The notes under the pieces were generated by a model. That model was given only the letters and a program-made list of their open reading frames with translations. It made no database searches and was not told the DNA's origin. A program made the translations under genes and the position numbers. Shown here piece by piece: positions 18,001 through 26,994 of a stretch of 64,000 nt of DNA (the first letter of the stretch is position 1; each line of letters starts with the position of its first letter). The stretch comes from Trichomonas tenax (Eukaryota > Parabasalia > Trichomonadida > Trichomonadidae): the NCBI GenBank assembly GCA_023091735.1, contig JALKBU010000072.1:1-64000 (forward strand). The letters run 5' to 3'.

Positions 18001-19581
18001 ATGTGCTTTGATAGCAACATAAAGAGCACGTCTGCCAAGTGTCCAAGCTGATTTGTCATCTGGAAGATTGTTAAGCATTATTTCGAGTGCTGCAGGATAT
18101 GATGTTGCAGAAATCAAACCACCTTCAATAAGTTCGCAAATAAAGAATGGATCACACTTAGTTATGACTTGAAGAATCATAGCACCACTTCCAATCCAAT
18201 CTAACTGTGTCAAAGGCAATTCGATGTTTAGTTTTTGAACCGTTTTTCTTAGTTCTGGAATTAATGATGGATGTGGGTTATTAAGGAAGTTTAGCAATAT
18301 CGAAACAATATCCAGCTTAACTCCTGTTCCTTCGTAATCGATTGCACACAAAATATGCAAAATTGAAATTTGTTCAACGAAATATTGAGAAAGCGGCGTA
18401 AGAGCGTGAGTTAATACATTCTGAGTTCTCTGTGGTGAAAGTTTGTGTAAATTATTGAAAGAAACTGCAAGAAAGTCCAAAATTGCAACAAAAATTAAAG
18501 GATCTCTTTGAGCAAGTTGAACATCAAGAAATTCAAACAATCCTTTTGGAATCTTTCCGGCAGCGATAAATGGAGAACAAAGTTTGATAATTGAGATTTT
18601 AATTGACGTTGGAATATTTTCTTCGAAAATTAGTAAATTCTCTAAATATGAGTTCGATATGAATGATGCTGATGAAAATAAATTGATAATAGCGGCTTTT
18701 TGTGCGATTGTTGCAGATGTATCCCAAAGCTTCTGGCAACAATTGATTAATTCGCTCCATTGTTCTTGGTAATCGACAGAGTTTTGTACATTTACACGTT
18801 GAACTATTTGCGTAATGATTTCAATTGAAGTCGAAATATCTGATGAATTTTTGCTTTCAAAAGCCGAAACTATACGTGGTGCAAGGATGGATAAATCGAA
18901 TGGTTTGGACAAAGGCCAATATTGAATTGTTTGTTTAATAAATACAAAGTTTGACTTTGCTAATACAGTGTTATAAAGTGGATCTGGAGATTTCTGGCAC
19001 AGGAAAGCAACTTCTTCTGCTAATGGCGAATTTATCAAAACTGGCAAAGTCGAATTAATATTTGAAACGGTTAAAGTATCCCGTAAAAGACTCCATATGT
19101 TGAACGATATGCCCGTGAGTAGATCTGGTTTAGACGAAATCAGCAGCGAATGAAGGATTCCTAGATATTCCAGACGATTATCGTGTTGAAGGCATCTCAA
19201 AGCGTGTGTAAAGAACGTAAAAATAGCAGAATGTGCTTCAGTTTTTAGTTGTGATGCGTCTATATTGTTGAAAGTGTCCAAAAGTACTTTAGGAAGGAAA
19301 GATGTGACTAATGAAGACCAATGGTTTAATGTATTTTGCGCGTGAAGACGAACTTTGAGATTTTCATGCGATGTAAGTGGAAGGCAGTTATTTAATAGCA
19401 AAGATAGGGTTCCCTTTTTGTTTTTTGGATCAAAATCGGACGTGGAAAGCGAATTTGAGATATCTTCTAACTTGGCCTCAGCCTCGTCATATTTTCCCGC
19501 AGAAATGAGTTTGTTCAGTGATTTGAAATGTTGACTTAATATCATATTCGAGCCCAAATTGATTTCTACGAAAAGTGGCAT
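15022..19581 (-). CDS. Large helical-repeat protein with SPxK cluster and acidic tail, unknown function
   Basis: The protein has 1519 aa. Residues 1 to about 800 look like HEAT-type helices (for example ARDPLIFVAILDFLAVSFNN in style). A middle block rich in Ala/Arg (RPRVPAAFLAYALRHGMRV) follows. Between about 1240 and 1295 there are four Ser-Pro-x-Lys sites (SPVK, SPSK, SPVK, SPTK), which look like proline-directed kinase targets, then a Lys/Glu-rich stretch, a further helical block (NSYVEFAKIVFTFAVKYYRY) and a strongly acidic tail ending DLPPA. I do not recognise the family; proteasome Rpn1/Rpn2 were considered, but their PC repeats are absent. The ATG at 19581 is chosen over the longer frame (to 19707) because an initiator lies 11 nt before it. 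Confidence 0.8.
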   Translation of the reverse strand: MPLFVEINLGSNMILSQHFKSLNKLISAGKYDEAEAKLEDISNSLSTSDFDPKNKKGTLSLLLNNCLPLTSHENLKVRLHAQNTLNHWSSLVTSFLPKVLLDTFNNIDASQLKTEAHSAIFTFFTHALRCLQHDNRLEYLGILHSLLISSKPDLLTGISFNIWSLLRDTLTVSNINSTLPVLINSPLAEEVAFLCQKSPDPLYNTVLAKSNFVFIKQTIQYWPLSKPFDLSILAPRIVSAFESKNSSDISTSIEIITQIVQRVNVQNSVDYQEQWSELINCCQKLWDTSATIAQKAAIINLFSSASFISNSYLENLLIFEENIPTSIKISIIKLCSPFIAAGKIPKGLFEFLDVQLAQRDPLIFVAILDFLAVSFNNLHKLSPQRTQNVLTHALTPLSQYFVEQISILHILCAIDYEGTGVKLDIVSILLNFLNNPHPSLIPELRKTVQKLNIELPLTQLDWIGSGAMILQVITKCDPFFICELIEGGLISATSYPAALEIMLNNLPDDKSAWTLGRRALYVAIKAHAELGNDYTIKLNNIFTKEWRMITESLPELVKVINKNLKQTAFGMVLQTSLQLFVECMKNEKFIFNDIESLYMVAIDLAPAFCNECCKLIIILHRMLDEMKYLLNLKQQKKVKELSTKFFSQMLPFDWSLIIVESALKIFPKEEVIKMIPKHVYEAGLKSVDILIWLLEADSKNAPLSPMFLSVDKEKYNSYIVECVKNIQFNEWQLPENAGDLIKEMKGIVFYSYDVLDYAHRKLVDEHPESFITKQPKKQKTDNNFHLSVKISLQGEFKGFESQEAIKSGEGADFSCLFNPYPHEKACSLVSLTNFLWFSTRKVSRADFKTIENCLLPFAGRPRVPAAFLAYALRHGMRVRAPEWAAAVRLDARSDSDLVAFAALTLLGGKTVSDAEKHLRRDISSLLGLNYDDACEFAVKACLLDSAKRFAADAIIFREAGRFSEAPYSSFLMRDRQTIISNFDNIVSLFATPFASSSMLAISSALFEHQTDSPYVNFDVPPHIPIMGFLYKPRVGVSKPQQDILALDAAQKFVDAFADENSSEEFLPNIIAASRLNEEQMKKFVESIERLGRSHRLSSFVVAVNPDAPTAEERLSTLDLLPPSYSREVLVSFLRARTLYLSKQKGQIKKLTKKVIQIFTELLPSGGSKIKRDIGSKRLGAFEEAGAFCDPLIPAMFAHAKYAMQQCETHSLVSVPRVLMRTKEELNILFKNNKADAKMMPLTPSKFEAGQSPVKSDEPVSPSKIANQNPPESPVKFEVPASPTKSEEEKATEETKNEEKAEEEPKEGEEPKQKENAEEAKTEEQKEGEKIPEEIKGEDHKEDESMENETEEKQDVPEVPDAPVIVINSYVEFAKIVFTFAVKYYRYMFTITDIVKNFRQRITEEDIFEAIVSKDLHKRRNIAALYIICLLGFPSKREEFMNIVASQQLKKALEYTDVKEGLNIILACPIDESVPEEVEEEEVNEEEEQLEEKTAENKNAEENQNGESNEQKEELDLPPA

Positions 19582-19588
19582 TATTATT

Positions 19589-19595
19589 AAAGTGA
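19589..19595 (-). promoter_or_regulatory. Trichomonad initiator (Inr) of the 1519-aa protein gene
   Basis: On the minus strand TCACTTT (then AATAATA) fits TCAYTWY. The presumed start A is at 19593, 12 nt before the A of the ATG. The spacing nearly equals that at CCT3 and supports the shorter start. Confidence 0.65.
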
Positions 19596-19849
19596 CACTT
19601 ATCGAAGTATTCTTTTCACTTTTTATTGCACATTTACAAAGTATTCTAAATCTATTTTTCACGAAATTGACGTTTGAAGCTTTGGTGTGCTTTACACAAT
19701 TGGTCAATCTCCCTATTATGAAAGAATTTGTTTGAAAGAAAAATGTAAAAATAAGTTAAGCTGTAATACGAACATCGATTAAATGATCGGATGTAGAATT
19801 GTATATCGATATTTTAGTTAAGTAGTCAATTAAAGATTAGAAAATGGGT

Positions 19850-20203
19850 TTACTCCTGTCTACGCTGAGCTGCGCGCTGTTCGGCCTTCTCTAATCTGAG
19901 CTTGAGGAAGAGTGGAACACGGTTGCGGCGAACATTAACGTTACGTGGGCGGACAACATGTCTGTGGACGGCGCAGGAAACGCAGAAGTACTGCTTCTGG
20001 TATGTCTTTGGAAGTTCGTAGCCCTGGTAAACGCAGGCATCGGAAACATCCTTAGCGGATGAAGCCTCGACCATATTCTTGATGGCGAAACGTGTGATGG
20101 CCTTATCCTTTGGTGTCTGGCGGCCGCAGTTCATGCAGTTGACGCACTTTGTGTGGCCACGGTTCATCTTGGAACGGCCATGATTCCTCCTCTTAACTGG
20201 CAT
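19850..20203 (-). CDS. RPS26: 40S ribosomal protein eS26
   Basis: The protein has 117 aa, the family length. It begins MPVKRRNHGRSKMNRGHTKC and carries the S26 zinc-binding cysteines (CVNCMNC and a later CVSC), the RQTPKDKAI core, and the conserved middle YQGYELPKTYQKQYFCVSCA with RNRVPLF near the end. eS26 sits at the mRNA exit channel of the small subunit. The open frame continues upstream to 20329, but those codons are unlike S26. The ATG at 20203 is preceded by CCTTT 4-8 nt upstream and by ACGGTT further out, consistent with the CCTTT start-site motif and Myb-like element described for trichomonad promoters. The stop TAA overlaps TAAA. Confidence 0.97.
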   Translation of the reverse strand: MPVKRRNHGRSKMNRGHTKCVNCMNCGRQTPKDKAITRFAIKNMVEASSAKDVSDACVYQGYELPKTYQKQYFCVSCAVHRHVVRPRNVNVRRNRVPLFLKLRLEKAEQRAAQRRQE

Positions 20204-20206
20204 TAG

Positions 20207-20211
20207 AAAGG
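20207..20211 (-). promoter_or_regulatory. CCTTT start-site motif of the eS26 gene
   Basis: On the minus strand CCTTT stands immediately before the ATG (CCTTTCTAATG). A CCTTT motif overlapping the transcription start is known as an alternative core promoter in T. vaginalis genes without a TCAYTWY initiator. An ACGGTT element lies ~20 nt upstream. The motif is short, so chance cannot be excluded. Confidence 0.45.
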
Positions 20212-20490
20212 CCAACCAACCGTCACTTTTTTCAAAAAACGCGAAGACAAAAAACAACTTTGATCTATCTGATAAATTACCATCCATCAGTATTAGTCCC
20301 CATATTTCCTGTTTTTTTTTTTTGAACATTTTACACTATATTTTTTTCAATTTCGATATTTCATTCCTAATCATTGTAGAGCTTCTCATTATTACCAACT
20401 CATTCTTTTCAGTAATGCCTTAATTAGGATTTGATCTTTTTTTATAATTTAGATACAAAGAAAATTTTTAATAAAAAATAAATAAAAAAA

Positions 20491-21552
20491 TTATAACTCC
20501 CCAACAGTGGATATTGGTGTATTACTAGCATCAGTCCATTTTGAAGTCAAAGATTCGTCATTTGCGAATTTCTCAATAGAAAGACCAATCCTCTTATCAA
20601 ATACAATCTCCTGTGGTGGGCATTCTGTATTTTGCTCAAATGGAATATAGAATAAGGATTGATCAATATCATCGTATTTAAATTCTTCTTCTACTTGTTG
20701 TGGGACAAATGCTTCAGCTTTTTTGTCAACAACTTCTAGGGAGAGAGGTGGAGTAAGCAATGGTTTTTCAGCTGCTGACATTCTAATTTTCTCTGCAGAT
20801 TTCAAAAACTCAATTAGCTTTTCCTCAGGCTTCAAAGTGAATCCATACATAAACTTAGACCCATTGGAATACAGCTTCAGATAAAAACACTTTCCAAACC
20901 TTCTAGAATCGGATATTTTGAAAGGTCCAAGCAAAATTAAAGGAATAGAAACGTTAAAGTTTGAAACAATCTCTGAATGCCATATGAATCTCATTGTGGT
21001 GATTATGGCAGTTCCTATCTTAGCAACTTCTCCTGAGAAATTCGATAAACCATCGAGTTGCAAAATAACTTGCTCATTAGGAATGAGATTGAGTGATCCA
21101 TTGTTGATAATTGCAGATCTTAGACGCTGCTCGCGAAATAGAGGAGAGTTTTGGTAGTTTTTAAGTGCTTTTTCAAAAAATTTAAAAACAGATGAATTAA
21201 TTCTTGATACTGAAAATATAAATTCGAATGTTTTCGATCCTTCTTTGGCCCTAATGAATAAATTTTCCGTATTTCCTGATGATTGATTGAATGTATTTGT
21301 GATTCTATAATTTACTACTGTATTAAAACCAATTGAACAATTAATTGTTGGTGTCTTCTGTATATACCATATAAATCTAATATTTGTAACTTGTGCTTGC
21401 CCATAGAATCCAGGATGCGCTTTCATATCTTCGACTCTTGACAATACAGCAACAGATGTTTCGCCGGGGATCGCTTTCAGTCTTGCTTGCTCTTGAAAAA
21501 GTCTGACTGTTTGATCGATTGTTAAATGAGAATCATTGTCGTCATTACCCAT
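20491..21552 (-). CDS. BBS5: BBSome subunit BBS5
   Basis: The protein has 353 aa, close to human BBS5 (~340). Two PH-like BBS5 modules are visible. The first carries NIRFIWYIQKTPTINCSIGF (about residues 57-77) and FEFIFSVSRINSSVFKFFEK. The second starts near 140 with LRSAIINNGSLNLIPNEQVI and has TMRFIWHSEIVSNFNVSIPL. The C-terminus keeps GLSIEKFANDESLTSKW, like the vertebrate G-L-A-I-E-K-L ... L-x-x-L-W end. BBS5 binds phosphoinositides in the BBSome, which moves membrane cargo in cilia, consistent with a flagellated cell. The first ATG is used. The identification is from remembered sequence features and is strong. Confidence 0.93.
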   Translation of the reverse strand: MGNDDNDSHLTIDQTVRLFQEQARLKAIPGETSVAVLSRVEDMKAHPGFYGQAQVTNIRFIWYIQKTPTINCSIGFNTVVNYRITNTFNQSSGNTENLFIRAKEGSKTFEFIFSVSRINSSVFKFFEKALKNYQNSPLFREQRLRSAIINNGSLNLIPNEQVILQLDGLSNFSGEVAKIGTAIITTMRFIWHSEIVSNFNVSIPLILLGPFKISDSRRFGKCFYLKLYSNGSKFMYGFTLKPEEKLIEFLKSAEKIRMSAAEKPLLTPPLSLEVVDKKAEAFVPQQVEEEFKYDDIDQSLFYIPFEQNTECPPQEIVFDKRIGLSIEKFANDESLTSKWTDASNTPISTVGEL

Positions 21553-22052
21553 TTTTAACCCTTTTTATTTTTGTTAAACCCTATTTTAAAACACAACCTG
21601 TTTTATTTTTCCAACCCCTAAATTAATCGATCTCTCTTTTTTCCCATCATTAAGATATGGAAACAATCTATCTCATTTTTTCATCATTATGATATTGAAT
21701 CAATCAATTCTATTTGCTCAAAGTTTTCATTCAAATCACCTTTATCAATAACTGTTGAAATGAAATCGTTCAATTTCTCGTTAAAAATCTTGCAGATGTT
21801 AATATGGAAGTTTACCATCGCTTTGAAATGAAATTAATAAATTGTATATTTGTGCAATTTGCGAAAACAGGATTAGTCTTTAAAAATGCGCAAAAATGTG
21901 TTTATAGCAAACAAAAAATCAAAACATGCAGAAATATTGCTAACTTAAATTAGTCTCGTGACATTTTTAAGTCAATTGAACTTGCAATATTATGGAGTAA
22001 ACGAGAAAAAAAATAAATGCTCTAATTGTTGCTATAAGCCATAGATCAGTAG
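21553..22052. other. Intergenic, nothing recognised
   Basis: AT-rich spacer between the BBS5 start and a surface-protein remnant. No ORF or repeat noted. Confidence 0.45.
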
Positions 22053-22579
22053 GTCGTTAGGAATCTTTGTGCATTCATTTATTATGATTCCTTCCATTAT
22101 TCGCTCTCTGTTACACCAGACACTGCTCCAGATTCTGCTATTGTTGTTTATGACAACAAATATGTTACAGAACGCTCAGATGATGTGTTTCTTGACTATG
22201 CAGTCCTCAAAATCAACAAAACAGATTACTCTGTTTTTTCATTCAAAGTCATAGTTTTAACAGATACTCAACATGCGAAGCAGGTGATTTCGACATCTTT
22301 TCTAACTTGGGAAACACAAGTTTGGTAATCAATGATATAACATACTCTTACATCAAAGAAAGTAATGACATTAAATTAAATGTCTGGCTTATTGCACTAA
22401 TCGTGGTTATTGTGATAATTATCATTTCCGTTCCAATCATCGTATACTGCTTCTGCTGTGGAATTATTTGCTGCACAGCATCACATATTTCTCAAGCTGC
22501 AACAGCAAGGTTGACTGCTGATTATCAGCCAGTTCAACAATCACAATATACTCAACCTCAATATTATCAACAAAAATAA
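22053..22579 (+). pseudogene. Frameshifted remnant of a single-pass surface protein
   Basis: From 22053 one frame reads coherently as an extracellular segment (for example SVTPDTAPDSAIVVYDNKYV). At about 22255 the sense passes to another frame (ending 22579) that gives TCEAGDFDIFSNLGNTSLVI, a ~25-residue membrane span (LIALIVVIVIIIISVPIIVY), a Cys-rich juxtamembrane patch and a Gln/Tyr-rich cytoplasmic tail (QQSQYTQPQYYQQK). A TAG at 22050 blocks the frame upstream and there is no ATG or signal peptide. It is thus a 5'-truncated, frameshifted copy of a trichomonad-type surface protein. Confidence 0.6.
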
Positions 22580-22640
22580 TCTTAGCATAAAATTTTAAGT
22601 TATAGCTAATTATAGTTCAATATTTAAAAATCAAATGATT

Positions 22641-22868
22641 ATATTAAGGGGCAACTAACATGAGATGTAAACTATTCAAAATTGGGTTGAAAAACTGCAT
22701 TACATTTTCAACTATGTTCACTCGAAAAAGTCATCATATTCATAAATAGTTATTACAACATTTTACTATATTATCACTGTTAAGGTTTTTTAAATGCCAT
22801 GCATTCATAATGATATTTAAAATCATTATCCACAGCTGTCAGTTCTCATGTTATTTGCCCCTTAATAT
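22641..22868. mobile_element. ~225-bp MITE with 25-bp terminal inverted repeats
   Basis: The left tip TTAAGGGGCAACTAACATGA (22644-22663) is mirrored at 22846-22865 as TCATGTTATTTGCCCCTTAA with one mismatch. Including flanking ATA/TAT and inner GA/TC, the arms reach 25 bp. If TA is the duplicated target, the element is mariner/Tc1-like in style. There is no ORF in the ~175-bp core. Confidence 0.8.
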
Positions 22869-23316
22869 CTAAATAATGAAAAATGAATCATCATAACACA
22901 TTAAATTATGTTTTTTCCATATGAATATGACACTGGAATAAACACAAAGCTTTAGTGGTAGGGATTGTGTAATTGCGAGAAAACTCGATTTTTACTAAAA
23001 ATCGCATTTATGACCCTATGGAGCGAAAGAGCAAAAAAATCTCACTTTTGCAAAAGCCTAGATTAAATGTTCTTTCATGTCAACAGAAAAAGATAAATAA
23101 TCAACATGTAAATCTAATATAGAAACACTGCATCAAAGTAGTGCGGCATAATGTTGAAGATGCAAACTTATTTTCCAAGTTTCTATATATTGGAAGTCAG
23201 TAAACTGAAATGCAAAAAGTTCTGTTACGGGATTTCGATCAATTATGAATCTATTTTGTGTCTAATACTTATTTCCTTCATTAAAAAGTTCGGACGATAG
23301 TACCGCTTTTTGCTTT
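22869..23316. other. Intergenic, nothing recognised
   Basis: AT-rich spacer without a convincing ORF. Weak CATGTCAA/ACATGTAAA matches to the recurrent motif occur at about 23075 and 23105. Confidence 0.4.
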
Positions 23317-24720
23317 TTAGTTTGTGTGTGTTTCACTTTTTGTCAATTTAACTATATGCTTTGCTTTTCTTTTAATATTTTTCATGAGACTAAGGCAAGC
23401 ATCTGCGTGTATATAATCGTTATCAGAACCACACTCTTCCAGAATTTCCATTATACCGCAGTCAATAAGGCTGAAAACGCATTCAGGAAACGCATTAATG
23501 CAGTGCTCAAAAGCAGTGATAATTGCTCGTGTTAATTCGCCATCATTGATTTCAAGAAGATTAACAATTCTTCCAATGCCGCCACTCTCTAAAGCCATGT
23601 TGTATATTTTAGCATCATGAAGTGTACAAAATAGTTCGCAAAAGAACAAAACTGCTTCGCGTTGTGTTAAAAAATCGCCGTCACACATTATTTTGGCTAA
23701 TATAAAGAGAATTTCATTGTTAAGGACTGCTTCTAGGCATGAATTATCAAAGATAATGAACCTATGAAGAACTTGGAGCAGTGTTAGTTGGATTTTCGCG
23801 TCAGGAATGTGCAGAAGATTGAGTAATATAATAACATAACCTTCGGAAATCATTTCGGCAATTGGATGCGGAAAACTGGGTTCTTCATCTTCACTGAAGT
23901 GAAAATCAGACAGAATTTCAATAATAGAAAGGCATCCATAAGTTAGATACTGATCTTCTTCAGCTATCATGTTCTTGATTATTTCTAATAAATTATTTTG
24001 TAAAATATGTAAAAGAAGATCTCTTCTATCAAGAGCGCTGCATATTCCGCTAAATACTTTGAGTGTTGCCATTGTATATTGATTAAGTCGCAAGATATTA
24101 AATGCTAAAGTGAAAAGTAAGTGAGAATCCTCTTCATGTACGTATGGGATGCAGTGCCTGAAAATGTAAGCCGAAATAAATACAACTTGTTGTGTGTTTC
24201 CGGTAGAATTTAAGGAAATTAGAAAATCAAAGAAACCTGAAGCTACAAAGCTGGAAATGCAATTAGGAGATGATGCAGCAATTGTAGATAAAGCGATTAA
24301 TGGGTAATTTATGTTCTGAATGTGATTTTGAATGTAAATTATTACTCTTTTTATAAATTGATCGAGATTAGGTGTCTCTGTTTCGAAGATTTTTCTATTT
24401 GTCGTTAGATAGAAGATTGTGAGCGCTTCATTGAAGTAAACATCACTTTGTTGGTTAATAATGTAATAAATCAAAAAATCGTGAAGATTTATAGATTTAA
24501 AATAGTAGTAATCGATTGCCTCCACACTTTTAAGTGTATTGCATAATTCAGGAAGCACTGAATCGTTGTTATTAAATAATAAAGATATTAAATTTTGTAT
24601 TTTTTCGGTTGTTGGGCGTTCATCATCATTTATGCGTGTTTCCTGGACTTTTTCCACCATTTGTTTCTTTATTTTTTCACTTTCATATTCTTGTGGAATT
24701 TTAAAATCTGCAAATTCCAT
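23317..24720 (-). CDS. Armadillo-repeat (importin-alpha-like) protein
   Basis: The protein has 467 aa from the ATG at 24720. The frame extends to 24828, but those 36 codons look non-coding, while MEFADFKIPQEYESEKIKKQ is a plausible N-terminus. Helical ARM units occur in series: NYPLIALSTIAASSPNCISS, YLTYGCLSIIEILSDFHFSE, AKIQLTLLQVLHRFIIFDNS and REAVLFFCELFCTLHDAKIY. The last turns (GGIGRIVNLLEINDGELTRA) resemble importin-alpha C-terminal repeats, but there is no clear Arg-rich IBB and the W/N ladder that grips NLSs is not obvious. It probably belongs to the expanded trichomonad ARM family; the ligand is unknown. Confidence 0.75.
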   Translation of the reverse strand: MEFADFKIPQEYESEKIKKQMVEKVQETRINDDERPTTEKIQNLISLLFNNNDSVLPELCNTLKSVEAIDYYYFKSINLHDFLIYYIINQQSDVYFNEALTIFYLTTNRKIFETETPNLDQFIKRVIIYIQNHIQNINYPLIALSTIAASSPNCISSFVASGFFDFLISLNSTGNTQQVVFISAYIFRHCIPYVHEEDSHLLFTLAFNILRLNQYTMATLKVFSGICSALDRRDLLLHILQNNLLEIIKNMIAEEDQYLTYGCLSIIEILSDFHFSEDEEPSFPHPIAEMISEGYVIILLNLLHIPDAKIQLTLLQVLHRFIIFDNSCLEAVLNNEILFILAKIMCDGDFLTQREAVLFFCELFCTLHDAKIYNMALESGGIGRIVNLLEINDGELTRAIITAFEHCINAFPECVFSLIDCGIMEILEECGSDNDYIHADACLSLMKNIKRKAKHIVKLTKSETHTN

Positions 24721-25324
24721 TTTTTTGATGTGTCTTTGTTTATTTTGATTATTGAAGTGACTTAGAAAGTTTTTACTATTAACAAACGCACCACAGCTTA
24801 TTGTACAACTGATACCAACTGTGTTCAATGATCTTTATTTGATATCTGAGATCAAAATCATTACTTATGATATCGAAAATTTCAAATACGAATTTTTCAT
24901 CAACACTACAGCAATATTGTCTGATGTTATTATGTAGCATTCTACACTGCCTACATAAATGATTTTTATAGTATTGATCAATTTATAACTAAGAACTATT
25001 TAATTATTCTTCATTGATATGATACGATCTTTTTCATTTCATTTATTTGAGATTTTAAAGAACAAGAATTGAAATCTAAGCATTACAGCTGCATGCTTTA
25101 TACCTATATATGCTCTGCATATGATATTTTTTAGTTAATACGTTTGTATTTTGATGATATAAATGTGTTTTGAAAGCTGAAAAAACAAAATCAAATTCAA
25201 CATGCGAAACGATATCTGTATGAGACTGAAGTATCTCTATGTATATATTATTAAACAAAAAATTTATATACAACAAGTAAAAAAACAGTAATATCATAAA
25301 AAACATGGGAAAACAAAAGAAAAA
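24721..25324. other. Intergenic, no gene called
   Basis: AT-rich. A 76-codon minus ORF at 25076-25306 has no protein-like composition beyond Phe/Ile runs and is not supported. Confidence 0.4.
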
Positions 25325-26533
25325 TTATAACTGCGAGACGAATCTCGGCTTAACATCATTAACGAAAGTTCCACTGTGTGAAGATGGGAACTTATTGCTG
25401 AGAAGAGGAATTCCTGAGCTGCTCGTGTTATCCTCATTGATAGAAATCAAAACCCTGATCAACAAAACGAGCAAATAAATCAATGTTGAAACAAAAATTG
25501 CACCTGATATTAAATCGAAGATTTTGATAGAAGAAATTTTGCCATCAGTGTATTTGTAGGATACAGTGTTCGACCAATGCGCTCTATCGAAAGAAATCGA
25601 CAATTTCGATAAATCAACATTTTCAGGGAAAGTGCAATTGATTGAGCTTGATTTGCTTATAATTTCACCAGAAACAAGCAAACCCGATGCATTGCAAAAG
25701 GCACTGAACGGTTTATATTGTGTTTCAATTTGGAAATCAAATATGAAATTTGTATCCGAATATCCACCGGAGGGAGTGAAAGATATAATCTTTGGTGCAG
25801 GAATAGAGCACTCTTTGATTCCATCACCGACTAATCCGTTATTGCACTGACATCCTCCAGTAAACATGCATTCTGCATATCTGTGGCATTTTGTTTTGCA
25901 TTTCCAGCATCCACGCTTTTGTATTGGCCAATCACCAACATAATCTTTCGAACAAACGCAATTTCCGTTTACATCCAAAACTGTGTGCATTCCACTGCAC
26001 CATTTTGCTTCTTCTTCGTTGTATCCGTCTTCTGACTCTTCTTCTGTTGTGTATTTTGAGTTTATTTGTTCATCAAAAACATCATACCGATTGCGGACCG
26101 TTTCTTTGGGTTCGTTGTCTTCCTCAGATCTTTTTATCTCTATTCTGGCTCTTTTTGGAGATTTTGTCGGGGAACTGAAAAATTCATTTTTGATAGAAGA
26201 AGTAATTTGTTCGGATTTTGTTTCTGTAGACGTGAGTGTTTCAAAAGGTGTTATTTCTCTATCATTTGTTGTGACATTTGAAGTTTCAATAATTGTTGCT
26301 TTCGAAACTTGTGTTTCTTCGCTATCCTGTGGAAGATATATCTTTTCTACAACTTTCTCTGCAACGATCGGGTCATTTTTTGTGATATTCGCTGACATAT
26401 TTTCATTCAATATCGAAATATTTAAAGAAATCGTCTCAATCCTGGCTCTCTCGGGTATCAACGGTTTTCTTATTTTAGAGACTTCTTCAGATGCTGACAA
26501 AGCGCTGAACCACATAATGAGTGTTAATGCCAT
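25325..26533 (-). CDS. Type I surface protein with EGF-like and IPT-like ectodomain
   Basis: The protein has 402 aa. MALTLIMWFSALSAS is a short signal peptide. Residues ~20-175 are low-complexity, Thr/Ser/Glu-rich and N-glycosylation-site rich (NIS, NMS, NIT, NVT). Around 178-245 lie Cys-rich EGF/laminin-like modules (WCSGMHTVLDVNGNCVC; CHRYAECMFTGGCQCNNGLV). Next is an IPT/TIG-like beta-sandwich start (PKIISFTPSGGYSDTNFIF), then a transmembrane span (LISGAIFVSTLIYLLVLLIR) and a ~45-residue cytoplasmic tail rich in Ser. This layout fits an adhesin-like or receptor-like plasma-membrane protein. No enzymatic motif is seen. The name of the family is not known to me. Confidence 0.7.
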   Translation of the reverse strand: MALTLIMWFSALSASEEVSKIRKPLIPERARIETISLNISILNENMSANITKNDPIVAEKVVEKIYLPQDSEETQVSKATIIETSNVTTNDREITPFETLTSTETKSEQITSSIKNEFFSSPTKSPKRARIEIKRSEEDNEPKETVRNRYDVFDEQINSKYTTEEESEDGYNEEEAKWCSGMHTVLDVNGNCVCSKDYVGDWPIQKRGCWKCKTKCHRYAECMFTGGCQCNNGLVGDGIKECSIPAPKIISFTPSGGYSDTNFIFDFQIETQYKPFSAFCNASGLLVSGEIISKSSSINCTFPENVDLSKLSISFDRAHWSNTVSYKYTDGKISSIKIFDLISGAIFVSTLIYLLVLLIRVLISINEDNTSSSGIPLLSNKFPSSHSGTFVNDVKPRFVSQL

Positions 26534-26994
26534 GTCAGAAATGACTTTTTAGTTCAGTCAAAAATTAATTGTTTTTTCTTCTATTTTTCAAATATATTAA
26601 GTTATTTTCAAAATATTATATAATAAAATCTATGGTTAAACATTATTTTATAAACTGATTTTGATTTATAAATTTCAAGGCAAAATCTTCATTCTTTTAA
26701 CAATTTTTCAATTTCATATTGGTTTCAAATCAAGATATTGTTTGTAATGAAGATGGTATATCCATAAAAATGACTGTCAAATTTAAATCCCAAGTGAGTG
26801 CAAATATACCAAAATATTTAGATGAATCTTGAAAAATTTTCACTAAATAATTTATGTATAGTCCACAAAACAACATAAATGTATTATAATATCGTCCAGT
26901 TAATGCATTCCATAATATTAAAATCATATTTCTTGAAATTATATTTTCAAGTAATTGCTTGCATTTCATGATCAATCTTTATAAATAATATAAA
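26534..26994. other. Intergenic with possible Pmp debris
   Basis: A minus-strand frame at 26730-26975 (NALTGRYYNTFMLFCGLYIN) may be an outlying piece of the Pmp pseudogene that follows, but the resemblance is weak. Confidence 0.3.

Noticed and set aside
15022..19581. Proteasome regulatory subunit Rpn1/Rpn2
   Set aside because: Length and acidic tail suggested it, but the PC-repeat Gly/Ala pattern is absent and the protein is much longer.
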